In this document: one piece after another, positions 1-8,595 of the stretch | Position numbering within the stretch: the first letter of the stretch is position 1 | Layout: the number at the start of each line of letters is the position of its first letter | DNA from: Actinobacteria bacterium OK074 | GTDB lineage: Bacteria > Actinomycetota > Actinomycetes > Streptomycetales > Streptomycetaceae | Assembly (NCBI GenBank): GCA_001298575.1 | Contig: LJCV01000198.1 | Coordinates: 19,929-83,928 of the forward strand | DNA: 64,000 nt | Reading direction: 5' to 3' | The notes under the pieces: generated by a model | The model's input: only the letters and a program-made list of their open reading frames with translations | What the model was told of the DNA's origin: nothing | Databases searched by the model: none | Position numbers and translations under genes: made by a program

Positions 1-624
1 GACATGCGCACGTACCGCAACGCGAACTCCCCCGACGACCAGAGCACCGACCCGGTCGGCATCATGGGCGCCGAGCAACTGGAGTGGCTGAAGCGGGAGT
101 TGGCGCGTTCGCGGGCGGTGTGGAAGGTGATCGCGGCGGACATGCCGCTCGGCCTGGTGGTGCCGGACGCCACCGAGGGCAGGGCGAACATCGAGGCCGT
201 CGCGCAGGGCGACCCGGGCGCGCCGCTCGGCCGTGAACTCCAGATCGCCGAGCTGCTGCGGTTCGTCAAGCACCACAAGATCACCGGCACGGTCTGGCTG
301 ACGGCCGACGTGCACCACACCTCGGCACAGCACTACCACCCGTCGCGGGCCGCGTTCACCGACTTCGAGCCGTTCTGGGAGTTCGTCTCCGGTCCGCTGA
401 ACGCGGGCGCCTTCCCGGCCAACGCGCTGGACGCCACGTTCGGCCCGGACCGGGTGTTCGTGAAGGCGCCGGTGGACTCGAACGTCTCACCCGCGGGCGG
501 CTACCAGTTCTTCGGCCAGGTCGACATCGACGGGGACAGCGGCGAGCTGACGGTCCGGCTGCGCGAGCAGGACGGCACCCTGCTGTTCACCCAGACGCTC
601 CAGCCCGGACGCGTGGGTCAGTGA
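1..624 (+). CDS. PhoD-type alkaline phosphatase/phosphodiesterase, C-terminal part
   Basis: This is the C-terminal 207 codons of a gene that begins before the window; the frame is already open at base 1. The residues VWLTADVHHTSAQHY match the metal-binding C-terminal part of PhoD-like metallophosphatases, where a His-containing D-V-H-H segment helps ligate the Fe/Ca centre. The preceding GAEQLEWLKREL segment and following FWEFVSGPLNAG segment are also typical of the family. PhoD enzymes hydrolyse phosphomono- and diesters outside the cell and are usually Tat-exported, but the signal peptide would lie outside the window. No Pho box can be judged. The family call is safe; the substrate is not. 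Confidence 0.88.
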   Translation, partial: DMRTYRNANSPDDQSTDPVGIMGAEQLEWLKRELARSRAVWKVIAADMPLGLVVPDATEGRANIEAVAQGDPGAPLGRELQIAELLRFVKHHKITGTVWLTADVHHTSAQHYHPSRAAFTDFEPFWEFVSGPLNAGAFPANALDATFGPDRVFVKAPVDSNVSPAGGYQFFGQVDIDGDSGELTVRLREQDGTLLFTQTLQPGRVGQ

Positions 625-879
625 CACCGTCGCAGACATGCCCGACTCCCGTACGCCGTCGGTGAGTTCACGCGCCGGACACGTACCGCCTCCCGTATTC
701 TCGATCATGACGCCGCGCACCGGAGTCATCCCCCGGTGCGCGGTATCCAGCACATCCGGCACACCGGCACCGCCGTGACAGCAATCGTCAAAAATGCAAC
801 AAAAAGGGCGAAGCGATACTTAACCGCTCAGTCACAATGCGTTCGTGATCACGCAACACCGTTCGTTCACAGTGACTGC

Positions 880-2340
880 ATGACTCCGGACATGTCTGAT
901 GTGACGCGCGCGAAGAACGGGCGCCCCGTGCACCACTGGCGGCGTGATCTCGTCGAACTCGCGGCCCTCTTCACCGCGGTGGCCGTGGCGGACGCGGTGG
1001 CCGACCTGGTCGGGCACGGCCCCGACGGCCCGGTCCTGCTCGTCGGCTCGGCGCTCGCCCTGCTCGCCGCGGTCGGATTCCACCTGTGGTGGTCACGCCG
1101 CCACGGTCACGCACCTCCCGAGGGCGATACCGGTGCCCGGCCGCCCGCTCCTGCCGATCCCGCGGAGCAGCAGGCCGGGCCGTCCGACAGCGACACGGCG
1201 GACGGGGCGACCGTGCTGTGGCGGATGCGGACGACGGTGAAGGACGAGCCGGGCTCGCTCGCGGCGCTGTGCACGGCCCTGGCCGGACTGCGCGTGGACA
1301 TCCTGAGCCTCCAGACGCACCCCCTGGCCGACGGCACCGTCGACGAGTTCCTGCTGCGCGCCCCGCACGAGCAGGGCGCCACCGAGATCACCCGCGCGGT
1401 CGCCGACGCCGGCGGCTTCGGCACCTGGATCGAGCGGGCCGACGCGCACGACCTGGTGGACGCCCCGACCCGGGTCCTGGGCCTGGCCACCCGCACGGCC
1501 CTGGACGGCGCCGAACTCCCGCTCGCGCTGCGCCAGTTGCTCGGCCGGTGCACCATCCGCTCGCTGCCCGCCACCTCCCCGGCCGCCCGCTTCGGCACCG
1601 GCTCGCCGGAGGACGCGCCCGTGGAGGGCGTGCTGGAGGACACGGTGATGCGGCTGCGGGCGCCGGAGGGCGAGGTGATCACGGTGGAGCGGCCGTATCT
1701 GCCGTTCACGCCGACGGAGTTCGCGCGGGCGCGGGCCCTGGTGGAACTGGACGCCCGACTGGGCCCGCGCGTGCCGGGCGGCCAGGACGTGCTGACGCTG
1801 CCCGAGGGCAACGCGATCACGATCCGCCGCGCCGACGACTCCGACCTGGAGGCGGCCCGTGCGATGCACGAGCGCTGCTCGGCCCCCACGCTGCGCCACC
1901 GTTACCACGCGCCGCAGGACGCGGACCGCTACCTCGGGCACCTGCTCAGCCCGCGCTTCGGCCGCACGCTCGCCGTGCAGACCGCCTCCGGGCGGATCGT
2001 CGGCCTCGGGCACCTGTTGTGGGACGGCGACGAGACCGAGGTCGCGCTGATCGTCGAGGACGCCTGGCAGCGCCGGGGCATCGGCGGTGAACTCCTGGGC
2101 CGGCTGGTCGGGATGGCGATCGAGGCGGGCTGCGAGAACGTGTACGCGGTCACCCAGTCGTCCAACACCGGCATGGTCGCCGCGATGCGCGGTCTTGGCC
2201 TGCCCCTCGACTACCAGATCGAGGAGGGCACCCTCGTCATCACGGCCCGCCTGGAGGCCGCCCCCGCCCTCCCCCGGCCCCCGCACGACGGCACCGCGCA
2301 CGGCGAGCCCAGCGGACAGGGCGCCCGCGACCAGCACTGA
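880..2340 (+). CDS. Membrane-anchored ACT-GNAT acetyltransferase
   Basis: The 486-aa protein has two hydrophobic segments near the N-terminus (about residues 22-72), an ACT-like ligand-binding domain (about 114-185, starting WRMRTTVKDEPGSLAALC) and a C-terminal GNAT domain (about 312-455) with the acetyl-CoA loop Q-R-R-G-I-G-G near residue 397. ACT domains usually bind amino acids, so this looks like an amino-acid-gated acetyltransferase tethered to the membrane; that is inference and the substrate is unknown. ATG at 880 is chosen because it precedes the hydrophobic region, but there is no clear Shine-Dalgarno and ATG 892 is possible. A 10-bp palindrome CGTGATCACG (844-853) sits just upstream. 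Confidence 0.8.
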   Translation: MTPDMSDVTRAKNGRPVHHWRRDLVELAALFTAVAVADAVADLVGHGPDGPVLLVGSALALLAAVGFHLWWSRRHGHAPPEGDTGARPPAPADPAEQQAGPSDSDTADGATVLWRMRTTVKDEPGSLAALCTALAGLRVDILSLQTHPLADGTVDEFLLRAPHEQGATEITRAVADAGGFGTWIERADAHDLVDAPTRVLGLATRTALDGAELPLALRQLLGRCTIRSLPATSPAARFGTGSPEDAPVEGVLEDTVMRLRAPEGEVITVERPYLPFTPTEFARARALVELDARLGPRVPGGQDVLTLPEGNAITIRRADDSDLEAARAMHERCSAPTLRHRYHAPQDADRYLGHLLSPRFGRTLAVQTASGRIVGLGHLLWDGDETEVALIVEDAWQRRGIGGELLGRLVGMAIEAGCENVYAVTQSSNTGMVAAMRGLGLPLDYQIEEGTLVITARLEAAPALPRPPHDGTAHGEPSGQGARDQH

Positions 2341-2435
2341 CGGTCCGTCAACCCCGGTCGCGGGCGGCGGAATCGCGCCGTCGGCCGAGGAGGCCGGGCT
2401 GACGCGGACGGCCGGGTCGTACGAGGATGGGCGGC

Positions 2436-4127
2436 ATGTCTTTGACCAACAGCCCGCTGCCCCGCGAGGTCGCCGACGCCTACGTCGACGACCTCGTCGC
2501 CCTCGACCCGGTCACCGGTACCTACCTCGGCGTCCCGGAGAGTTCCCGCACGCTCCCCGACCTCTCCCCCGCGGGCCATGACGCCCGCGCCGAACTGGCG
2601 CGCACGACGCTCGCACGGCTGGCCGAGGCGGAGCGACGGCCGGGCGCCGACAGCGACGTCGAACGCCGCTGCGCCCGGCTGCTGCGGGAGCGCCTGACCG
2701 CCGGCCTCGCCGCCCACGAGGCCGGCTGGCACCTGCGCGCGATCGGCAACATGTCCACCCGCGCGCACGCCGTGCGTGACGTCTTCACGCTCACGCCGAC
2801 CGCGACCGACGCGGACTGGTCGGCGGTCGCCGAGCGGCTGCGCGCGGTCCCGGGCGCGCTGCGCGGCCACCGCGAGACCCTCGCCCTCGGCCTGGAACGC
2901 AAGGTGTACGGGGCCCCGCGCCCGACCGCGGTCTTCGTCGAGCAGCTCACCGAGTGGTCGGACACGGACGGTTCGGGCCGCGGCTGGTTCGCGGACTTCG
3001 CCGCCGCGGGCCCCGAACCGCTGCGCGCGGAACTGGCCGCGGCGGGCGCCGCGGCCGACGCCGCCGTCGTCGAACTCCGCGACTGGGTACGGGACGTGTA
3101 CGCCCCCGCCATCGCGGACGCCCCCAACACGATCGGCCGGGAGATGTACGCGGTCGGATCGCGCCATTACAACGGCACGGACCTGGACCTCGACGAGGCG
3201 TACGCGTACGGCTGGGAGCAGTTCCACGCCCTGCTCGGCGAGATGAGGGCGGAGGCCGAGAAGGTGCTGCCGGGCGCCGCGACGCCGTGGGTGGCACTGG
3301 CGCACCTGGACGAGCACGGCAGGCACATCGAGGGCGTCGAGGAGGTCCGGGTCTGGCTCCAGGGGCTGATGGACCAGGCGATCGAGGCCCTGAACGGCAC
3401 CCACTTCGAACTCGCCGAGCGGGTACGGAAGGTGGAGGCGCACATCGCCCCGCCGGGCAGCGCCGCCGCCCCCTTCTACACGGCGCCGTCGGGCGACTTC
3501 TCGCGCCCGGGCCGGACCTGGCTGCCGACGATGGGCGAGACCCGTTTCCCGGTGTACGACCTGGTCTCCACCTGGTACCACGAGGGTGTTCCCGGCCACC
3601 ACCTCCAGCTTGCCCAGTGGGTGCACATCGCGGACGACCTCTCCCGCTACCAGGCCACCGTCGGCCAGGTCAGCGCCAACGCGGAGGGCTGGGCGCTGTA
3701 CGCGGAGCGCCTGATGGACGAGCTGGGCTTCCTCACGGACGCGGAGCAGCGGCTCGGCTATCTGGACGCGCAGATGATGCGGGCGATCCGCGTCATCATC
3801 GACATCGGCATGCACCTGGAGCTGGAGATCCCGGCCGACTCCCCGTTCCACCCGGGCGAGCGCTGGACCCCGGAGCTTGCGGAGGAGTTCTTCGGCGCGC
3901 ACACCAGCCGGTCGGGCGACTTCGTGGCCAGCGAGCTGACCCGCTACCTCACCATCCCGGGCCAGGCGATCGGCTACACCCTGGGCCAGCGCGCCTGGCT
4001 CCTGGGCCGCGCGAACGCGAAGGAGCGCCACGGCGCCGACTTCGACCTGAAGGCATGGCACATGGCGGCCCTGTCCCAGGGTTCGCTCGGCCTCGACGAC
4101 CTGGTGGACGAGCTGTCCCAGCTCTGA
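2436..4127 (+). CDS. DUF885 family metallopeptidase-like protein
   Basis: The 563-aa protein matches DUF885 proteins, a family related to zinc metallopeptidases. The key motif is YHEGVPGHHLQ at about residues 380-390, an HExxxHH-type zinc site, and the length is usual for the family. No signal peptide is visible, so it is probably cytoplasmic. ATG 2436 has GAGG nine bases upstream; an in-frame ATG at 2427 would add three residues and could serve a leaderless transcript. It ends convergently with sbcC, with a strong shared hairpin between. The substrate is unknown. Confidence 0.85.
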   Translation: MSLTNSPLPREVADAYVDDLVALDPVTGTYLGVPESSRTLPDLSPAGHDARAELARTTLARLAEAERRPGADSDVERRCARLLRERLTAGLAAHEAGWHLRAIGNMSTRAHAVRDVFTLTPTATDADWSAVAERLRAVPGALRGHRETLALGLERKVYGAPRPTAVFVEQLTEWSDTDGSGRGWFADFAAAGPEPLRAELAAAGAAADAAVVELRDWVRDVYAPAIADAPNTIGREMYAVGSRHYNGTDLDLDEAYAYGWEQFHALLGEMRAEAEKVLPGAATPWVALAHLDEHGRHIEGVEEVRVWLQGLMDQAIEALNGTHFELAERVRKVEAHIAPPGSAAAPFYTAPSGDFSRPGRTWLPTMGETRFPVYDLVSTWYHEGVPGHHLQLAQWVHIADDLSRYQATVGQVSANAEGWALYAERLMDELGFLTDAEQRLGYLDAQMMRAIRVIIDIGMHLELEIPADSPFHPGERWTPELAEEFFGAHTSRSGDFVASELTRYLTIPGQAIGYTLGQRAWLLGRANAKERHGADFDLKAWHMAALSQGSLGLDDLVDELSQL

Positions 4128-4134
4128 GTCCGGA

Positions 4135-4206
4135 CGGCGGTACGGCAACGGGTGCCGACAACAGGTGCCAACAGGGCCTAGGAGCCGCCCCGTTGCCGTA
4201 CCACCG
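4135..4206. terminator. Bidirectional hairpin between the DUF885 gene and sbcC
   Basis: GGTACGGCAACGGG at 4139-4152 is perfectly repeated in inverted orientation at 4189-4202, and the pairing extends to 17 of 18 bases. It lies between two convergent genes. The right arm is inside the last codons of sbcC, encoding its VVRQRGG end, so coding and termination signals overlap. Confidence 0.65.
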
Positions 4207-7174
4207 ACCCCGTGCGCCCCTTCACGACTTCCAGTTGGGCGTGGATGCGGCGGCGCAGGTCGGGGACGTGGCTGACGATGCCGACGCTGCGGTCGCGTTC
4301 GCGCAGGGAGTCCAGGACGTCGAGGACCTCGTCCAGGGTCTGGTCGTCGAGGCTGCCGAAGCCCTCGTCGATGAACAGGGTGTCCAGGCGCACCCCGCCC
4401 GCCTCGTCGGTGACCACGTCCGCGAGGCCGAGGGCGAGGGCGAGCGAGGCGAAGAAGGTCTCGCCGCCCGACAGGGTCGCCGTGTCCCGTTCGCGGCCGG
4501 TCCACGCGTCCACGACGTGCAGCCCGAGCCCGCTGCGGCCACGGCCGGAGCGGTCGTCGGAGTGGACGAGGGTGTAGCGCCCGGAGGACATCCGCAGCAG
4601 CCGTACGGTCGCGGCGGCGGCCACCTGTTCGGGGCGGGCGGCCAGGACGTACGACTCCAGGCGCATCTTGCGTTCGTTGTCCGCGGAGGTGCCCGCGGCC
4701 AGCCCTGCCAGCCGGGCCACCCGGTCGTACTCCTCGCGCACGGGCGCCAGCCGTCGTACGGCGGTGGTGGCGCGGGCGGAGAGGCGGTCGAGTTCGGTGC
4801 AGCGACGGGCCGCTTCGTCGCGCGCGGAGGCGGCGCTCTGGAGGCGGCGTTCGGCTGCCTCGGCCGCCTGCTGGGCGGCGGCGGGGGCGGGGGGGGGGCG
4901 GGCGGCGGCTGACGCGGTGTCCTCCTCGGCGAGGACCGCCTGGACGGCGGCCTCCTCCTGCTGCCGGGTGTCGAGGCGGCGTTGCAGTTCGCGGTGGGCG
5001 GTGTCGTCCAGAAGGGCGGCGGCCGCGGCCTGCGGGGTGTCGAAACCGGCGCGGAAGGCGGCGTCGGCGAGGCGGGCGTCGGCGTCCTTGAGCCGTTGCG
5101 CGGTGTCGGCGGCACCACGGGCGGCGTCGGCGGCCTCGGTGAGCAGCGCGGTCTGCCGTTCCAGTTGCGCGGCGCGCGCGGCCACGCTGGTGGCGGTGGC
5201 CCGGGCGTGCGTCAGCTCCGCTTCCAGCGTGGCGCTTTCGCGGTCGACAGCGTCGCGGCGGGCCACCCGGGAGGCGGCCCGTACGGCTGCCGCCTGCCGG
5301 TCGGCGCTGCGGCGCTCGTGCTCCCGCTCGGCCCGGCGCCACTCCTCCTGGGCGGCGTGCAGGCCGGGCACACCGGCCCGGGCCTCGCGGTGCAGCCGCT
5401 CCAACTCCGTTGCCTGCTCGGCGAGTTGATGGGTCGGTTCGTCGCCGCCCTCGGCGCGGGCGGCGGCCAGGGCCTCGCGGACGACGCCGAGCCGCCGTTC
5501 GCTCTCGGTGGCCCTCTCGTCGGCCGCGCGGTACTCCGCGAGGGCGCGCTCCTCGGTCTCCCGGCCGACGTGTCCGGCGATCTTCCGTGCGGGCGCCGGG
5601 TGTTGCTCCGAGCCGCACACCGCGCAGGGTTCGCCGTCGACGAGTCCGGCAGCCAACTCGGCGGCGATGCCGGTCAGTCGCTGCTCCTTGAGGTCGAGCC
5701 AGCGCTCGTGGGCCGCGACGGCGCGACGGCGAGCGTCGAGTGCGCCCGCCTCCGCCGCCTCCGTGTCGCGGGCCAACTGGTCGCGCAGCCGGGCCGCGTT
5801 CAGCCGCTGCCCGGCCGACTCCCGCCGCAGGGCCAGCTGTTCGGCCCGGGTGGCCGCCTCCTGCGCGGTGTCGATCCGGGTCTGGAACGCGGCGCGGTTC
5901 GTCTCCCACCCGGCGAGCCAGCCCTCGGCGTCCGCGACGACCGCCTCGTCGGCCCGTTCCTCGCGGTCGAAGTCGGCGCGTTCGGTGGCGAGTTGGGCCA
6001 GCCGGCGTTCGGCGCGGCGGGCGGGCTCCAGGCCGCCCCGTTCCTCGGCGGCGCGGCGGGCGGCGGTGGCGAGCCCGGCGGCGCCCGACTCGGCGAAGGT
6101 GTCCGGGAGCAGGGCCCGCGCGCGGGTCTCGTTCTCGGCGGCCCGCCGGTGTTCGGCGTCGGCCGCCTCGCGCAGGTCGAGCGCGGGCGCCACCACCTCG
6201 GCCTTGCGGGCGCGTTCCAGGCGTGCCCGGTCGGCGAGGTGCGCGTCGGCGCCCGCGGCGAGCAGCTCGGCCCGCTGCCGGGCCTCGCCGAACCTCCGTT
6301 GCAGGCGGGCGAGTTCGCGGACGTCGTCCAGGTCGCGCTCGGCGGCACCGCGGGCCGCGTCGGCCGCCGTGCGGGCGCAGTGCGCGATGGTGAGCCGTTC
6401 GCGGGCGGTACTGCGGGCGAGGGCCGCCCAGGCGAGCACGGCGTCGGCGAGGCCGGGGGCGCCGGGCGCGAGGTCGGGCAGGGGTTCTTCGGCGCGGCCC
6501 GCGGCCTGCTGCATGCGGTGTGCGTCGGCGAGCAACTCGGCGTCGCCGTCCCGCACTTCGGCCTCGGCCGCGCGGCGGCGTTCGGCGAGGCGCTGTTCGA
6601 CCTCGGCGAAGCGGTGGGTGTCGAAGAGCCGGCCGAGGAGTCGGCCGCGGGCCTCGGCGTCGGCGCGCAGGAAGCGGGCGAAGTCGCCCTGCGGCAACAG
6701 CACGACCTGGCAGAACTGTTCGCGGCTCATGCCGAGGAGCTGGGTGATCTCCTCGCCGATCTCCTGGTGGGAGCGGCTGAGGTCCTTCCAGGAACCGGCC
6801 CCCGCGTCGTACTCGCGCAGCCGGCTCTGCGCCTTCTCCGTGGTGGTGCCGCTGCCGCGCTTCTTGGGGCGGGCCCACGGCGGCTGCCGGGTGACCTCCA
6901 ACCGGCGCCCCGCGACGGTGAGTTCGAGCCGGACCTCGGTACGGGTGTCCGGCGCCGCGTGGTCGCTGCGCAGGTTCAGCCCCTGGCTGCTCTGCCGGGC
7001 CCCGGGGACGGTGCCGTACAGGGCGTAGCAGACGGCGTCCAGGATCGAGGTCTTGCCCGCGCCGGTCGCGCCGTGCAGCAGGAAGAGCCCGGCGGCGGAG
7101 AGTTCGTCGAAGTCGACGCACTGACTGCCGCCGAAGGGGCCGAAGGCGGTGAGATCGAGCCGGTGGAGCCTCAT
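4178..7174 (-). CDS. sbcC: SbcC, ATPase subunit of the SbcCD nuclease
   Basis: The 998-aa SMC/Rad50-type ATPase partners SbcD to cut DNA hairpins and blocked ends during repair. Visible elements in order are the N-terminal MRLHRLDLTAFGPFGG, Walker A GATGAGKTS (about 35-43), long Ala/Glu/Arg-rich coiled coils, a zinc hook C-A-V-C near residue 514, the ABC signature LSGGETFFASLALALG near 900 and Walker B LFIDEGFGSLD near 934. The ATG at 7174 follows the sbcD stop (7233) by about 60 bases, so the pair is probably one transcript. All key motifs are intact. The terminator hairpin overlaps its last codons. Confidence 0.95.
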   Translation of the reverse strand: MRLHRLDLTAFGPFGGSQCVDFDELSAAGLFLLHGATGAGKTSILDAVCYALYGTVPGARQSSQGLNLRSDHAAPDTRTEVRLELTVAGRRLEVTRQPPWARPKKRGSGTTTEKAQSRLREYDAGAGSWKDLSRSHQEIGEEITQLLGMSREQFCQVVLLPQGDFARFLRADAEARGRLLGRLFDTHRFAEVEQRLAERRRAAEAEVRDGDAELLADAHRMQQAAGRAEEPLPDLAPGAPGLADAVLAWAALARSTARERLTIAHCARTAADAARGAAERDLDDVRELARLQRRFGEARQRAELLAAGADAHLADRARLERARKAEVVAPALDLREAADAEHRRAAENETRARALLPDTFAESGAAGLATAARRAAEERGGLEPARRAERRLAQLATERADFDREERADEAVVADAEGWLAGWETNRAAFQTRIDTAQEAATRAEQLALRRESAGQRLNAARLRDQLARDTEAAEAGALDARRRAVAAHERWLDLKEQRLTGIAAELAAGLVDGEPCAVCGSEQHPAPARKIAGHVGRETEERALAEYRAADERATESERRLGVVREALAAARAEGGDEPTHQLAEQATELERLHREARAGVPGLHAAQEEWRRAEREHERRSADRQAAAVRAASRVARRDAVDRESATLEAELTHARATATSVAARAAQLERQTALLTEAADAARGAADTAQRLKDADARLADAAFRAGFDTPQAAAAALLDDTAHRELQRRLDTRQQEEAAVQAVLAEEDTASAAARPPPAPAAAQQAAEAAERRLQSAASARDEAARRCTELDRLSARATTAVRRLAPVREEYDRVARLAGLAAGTSADNERKMRLESYVLAARPEQVAAAATVRLLRMSSGRYTLVHSDDRSGRGRSGLGLHVVDAWTGRERDTATLSGGETFFASLALALGLADVVTDEAGGVRLDTLFIDEGFGSLDDQTLDEVLDVLDSLRERDRSVGIVSHVPDLRRRIHAQLEVVKGRTGSVVRQRGGS

Positions 7175-7232
7175 CGGGCGGCCTCCGGGAAGACGGTCGT
7201 GGTCGTGATCGGCCGCGCGGCCCTGATGTCCG

Positions 7233-8396
7233 TCATCGCGAGACCTCCCGCACCGTCTCGTCCGCCCGTACCGCGTCGAACGCGTCCTGGAGGACGAGCT
7301 GTTCGCGGTCGTCGGGGCCCGCCCCGCGGACGTGGGCGACGAAGTCCTCCGCGATCTGGTGGTCGGTGCGGCCCGCGAGGCGTCGGGCGTAGGTGGCGCC
7401 GGTGTCCTCCGGGGGGCGGTCGGGGTCGAAGGCGAGGGCGAGAGTGTGTGGGAAGCGTTCGGTGAGGCGGGCCATGGGGTCGGCGGGGCGTACCGGGTCG
7501 GTGAGGGTGGCCTCCACCCATGCCTCCTCGTGGCGGGCCAGTTCCGGGTCGGCCAGGAGGTCCTCCAACTCGCCCCGGATCCGGGCGAGTCTGCGCGGCA
7601 CCGGGCAGTCGATCCGCTCGGCGGCGACCGTGCCGTCCGCCCCCAGGTCGAGCAGCCACATGCTCTTGCGGTGGTCGGTCTCCGAGAAGGAGTACGGCAG
7701 CGGGGAGCCCGAGTAGCGCACGCGTTCGGTGATGGTCTGGCTGCCGTGCAGATGGCCGACGGCCGCGTAGTCGACGCCGTCGAACACCCCGGCGGGGACG
7801 GCGGCCACCCCGCCGACGGTGATGTCCCGCTCGCTGTCGCTGGCCTCGCCGCCGGTGACGAACGCGTGCGCGAGGACGACCGAGCGGGTGCCGGCGGGCC
7901 GGGCGGCCAGGTCGGCGCGGACGCGGTCCATCGCGGCGGCCAGCACCGTCTCGTGGCCCGCCCGGTCCACCCCGAACTCGTCCTTCACCAGGGCGGGTTC
8001 GAGGTAGGGCAGGCCGTAGAAGGCCACGTCGCCGTGGGCGTCGGGCAGGATCACCGGGGTGCCGCAGGCGGCGGGGTCGGTGCGCAGGTGGATGCCCGCG
8101 CGGCCGATCAGTCCGGCGCCCACGCCCAGGCGGCGGGCCGAGTCGTGGTTGCCGGAGATCATCACCGTGGGCACGCCCAGGTCCGCGAGGCGGTGCAGGG
8201 CGTCGTCGAAGAGTTCGACGGCGGCCAGCGGCGGCACCGCGCGGTCGTAGACGTCACCCGCCACGACCACCGCGTCCACCTCCCGCTCCCGCACGGTCGT
8301 GACGAGGTGGGTGACGAAGTCGGCCTGGGCCCCGAGCATGTTCACCCGGTGGAAGGGGCGGCCCAGGTGCCAGTCGGAGGTGTGCAGGATCCTCAA
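7233..8396 (-). CDS. sbcD: SbcD, exonuclease subunit of the SbcCD nuclease
   Basis: The 387-aa calcineurin-like phosphoesterase begins MRILHTSDWHLGR, the canonical SbcD start that includes the first metal ligands (D-W-H). Further ligand motifs GDVYDR, GNHD and GHLHGSQ follow in the usual order. The start is a TTG at 8396, preceded by GGAG with seven bases of spacing; no ATG fits the conserved N-terminus. The TTG overlaps the stop codon of a short upstream ORF (TTGA), which suggests translational coupling. With SbcC it forms the Mre11-Rad50-like DNA-end-processing complex. Confidence 0.95.
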   Translation of the reverse strand: MRILHTSDWHLGRPFHRVNMLGAQADFVTHLVTTVREREVDAVVVAGDVYDRAVPPLAAVELFDDALHRLADLGVPTVMISGNHDSARRLGVGAGLIGRAGIHLRTDPAACGTPVILPDAHGDVAFYGLPYLEPALVKDEFGVDRAGHETVLAAAMDRVRADLAARPAGTRSVVLAHAFVTGGEASDSERDITVGGVAAVPAGVFDGVDYAAVGHLHGSQTITERVRYSGSPLPYSFSETDHRKSMWLLDLGADGTVAAERIDCPVPRRLARIRGELEDLLADPELARHEEAWVEATLTDPVRPADPMARLTERFPHTLALAFDPDRPPEDTGATYARRLAGRTDHQIAEDFVAHVRGAGPDDREQLVLQDAFDAVRADETVREVSR

Positions 8397-8509
8397 CCCG
8401 CCGCTCCGACCATCACATTGCCGACCGGTGCGAACTCCCCGGCCTCCCCGTACGCCTCGTTCTCCGCGCCCCCACCGGCCACGCCCGCACCTGTCCGTAC
8501 CTGATCCAT
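8393..8509 (-). CDS. Small ORF overlapping the sbcD start
   Basis: An ATG at 8509 opens a 38-codon frame encoding a Gly/Ala-rich peptide (begins MDQVRTGAGVAGGG) that ends in TGA at 8393-8395. The stop shares two bases with the TTG start of sbcD. GAGG lies six bases before the ATG, a good ribosome-binding site. The composition is simple and no homologue is recognised. It may be a coupling leader peptide that loads ribosomes onto sbcD, or a chance frame; the well-spaced ribosome-binding site and exact overlap favour translation. Confidence 0.45.
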   Translation of the reverse strand: MDQVRTGAGVAGGGAENEAYGEAGEFAPVGNVMVGAAG

Positions 8510-8559
8510 CACGGGCCTCAGTCTGCCACCGACCACTGACAGTCAGGTCCGACAGCCGG

Positions 8560-8587
8560 GTCCGGGCGCCCGTTTCCGGGCCCGGAC
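8560..8587. terminator. Hairpin after the FtsK/EssC-type gene
   Basis: GTCCGGGC (8560-8567) pairs perfectly with GCCCGGAC (8580-8587), with CCCG/CGGG pairing inside the loop. It lies 9 to 36 bases past the stop of the leftward secretion-ATPase gene and upstream of the sbcD leader ORF, so it probably ends that transcript. Confidence 0.55.
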
Positions 8588-8595
8588 GGCGGATG

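Noticed and set aside
487..762. Minus-strand open frame opposite the PhoD end
   Set aside because: It is antisense to a conserved domain, with no ribosome-binding site and Gly/Arg-rich composition typical of high-GC shadow frames.
2211..7121. A 1636-codon minus-strand open frame across the DUF885 and sbcC genes
   Set aside because: It is a second frame of high-GC DNA with Arg/Pro/Gly-rich nonsense sequence. The true SbcC frame contains all the conserved motifs.
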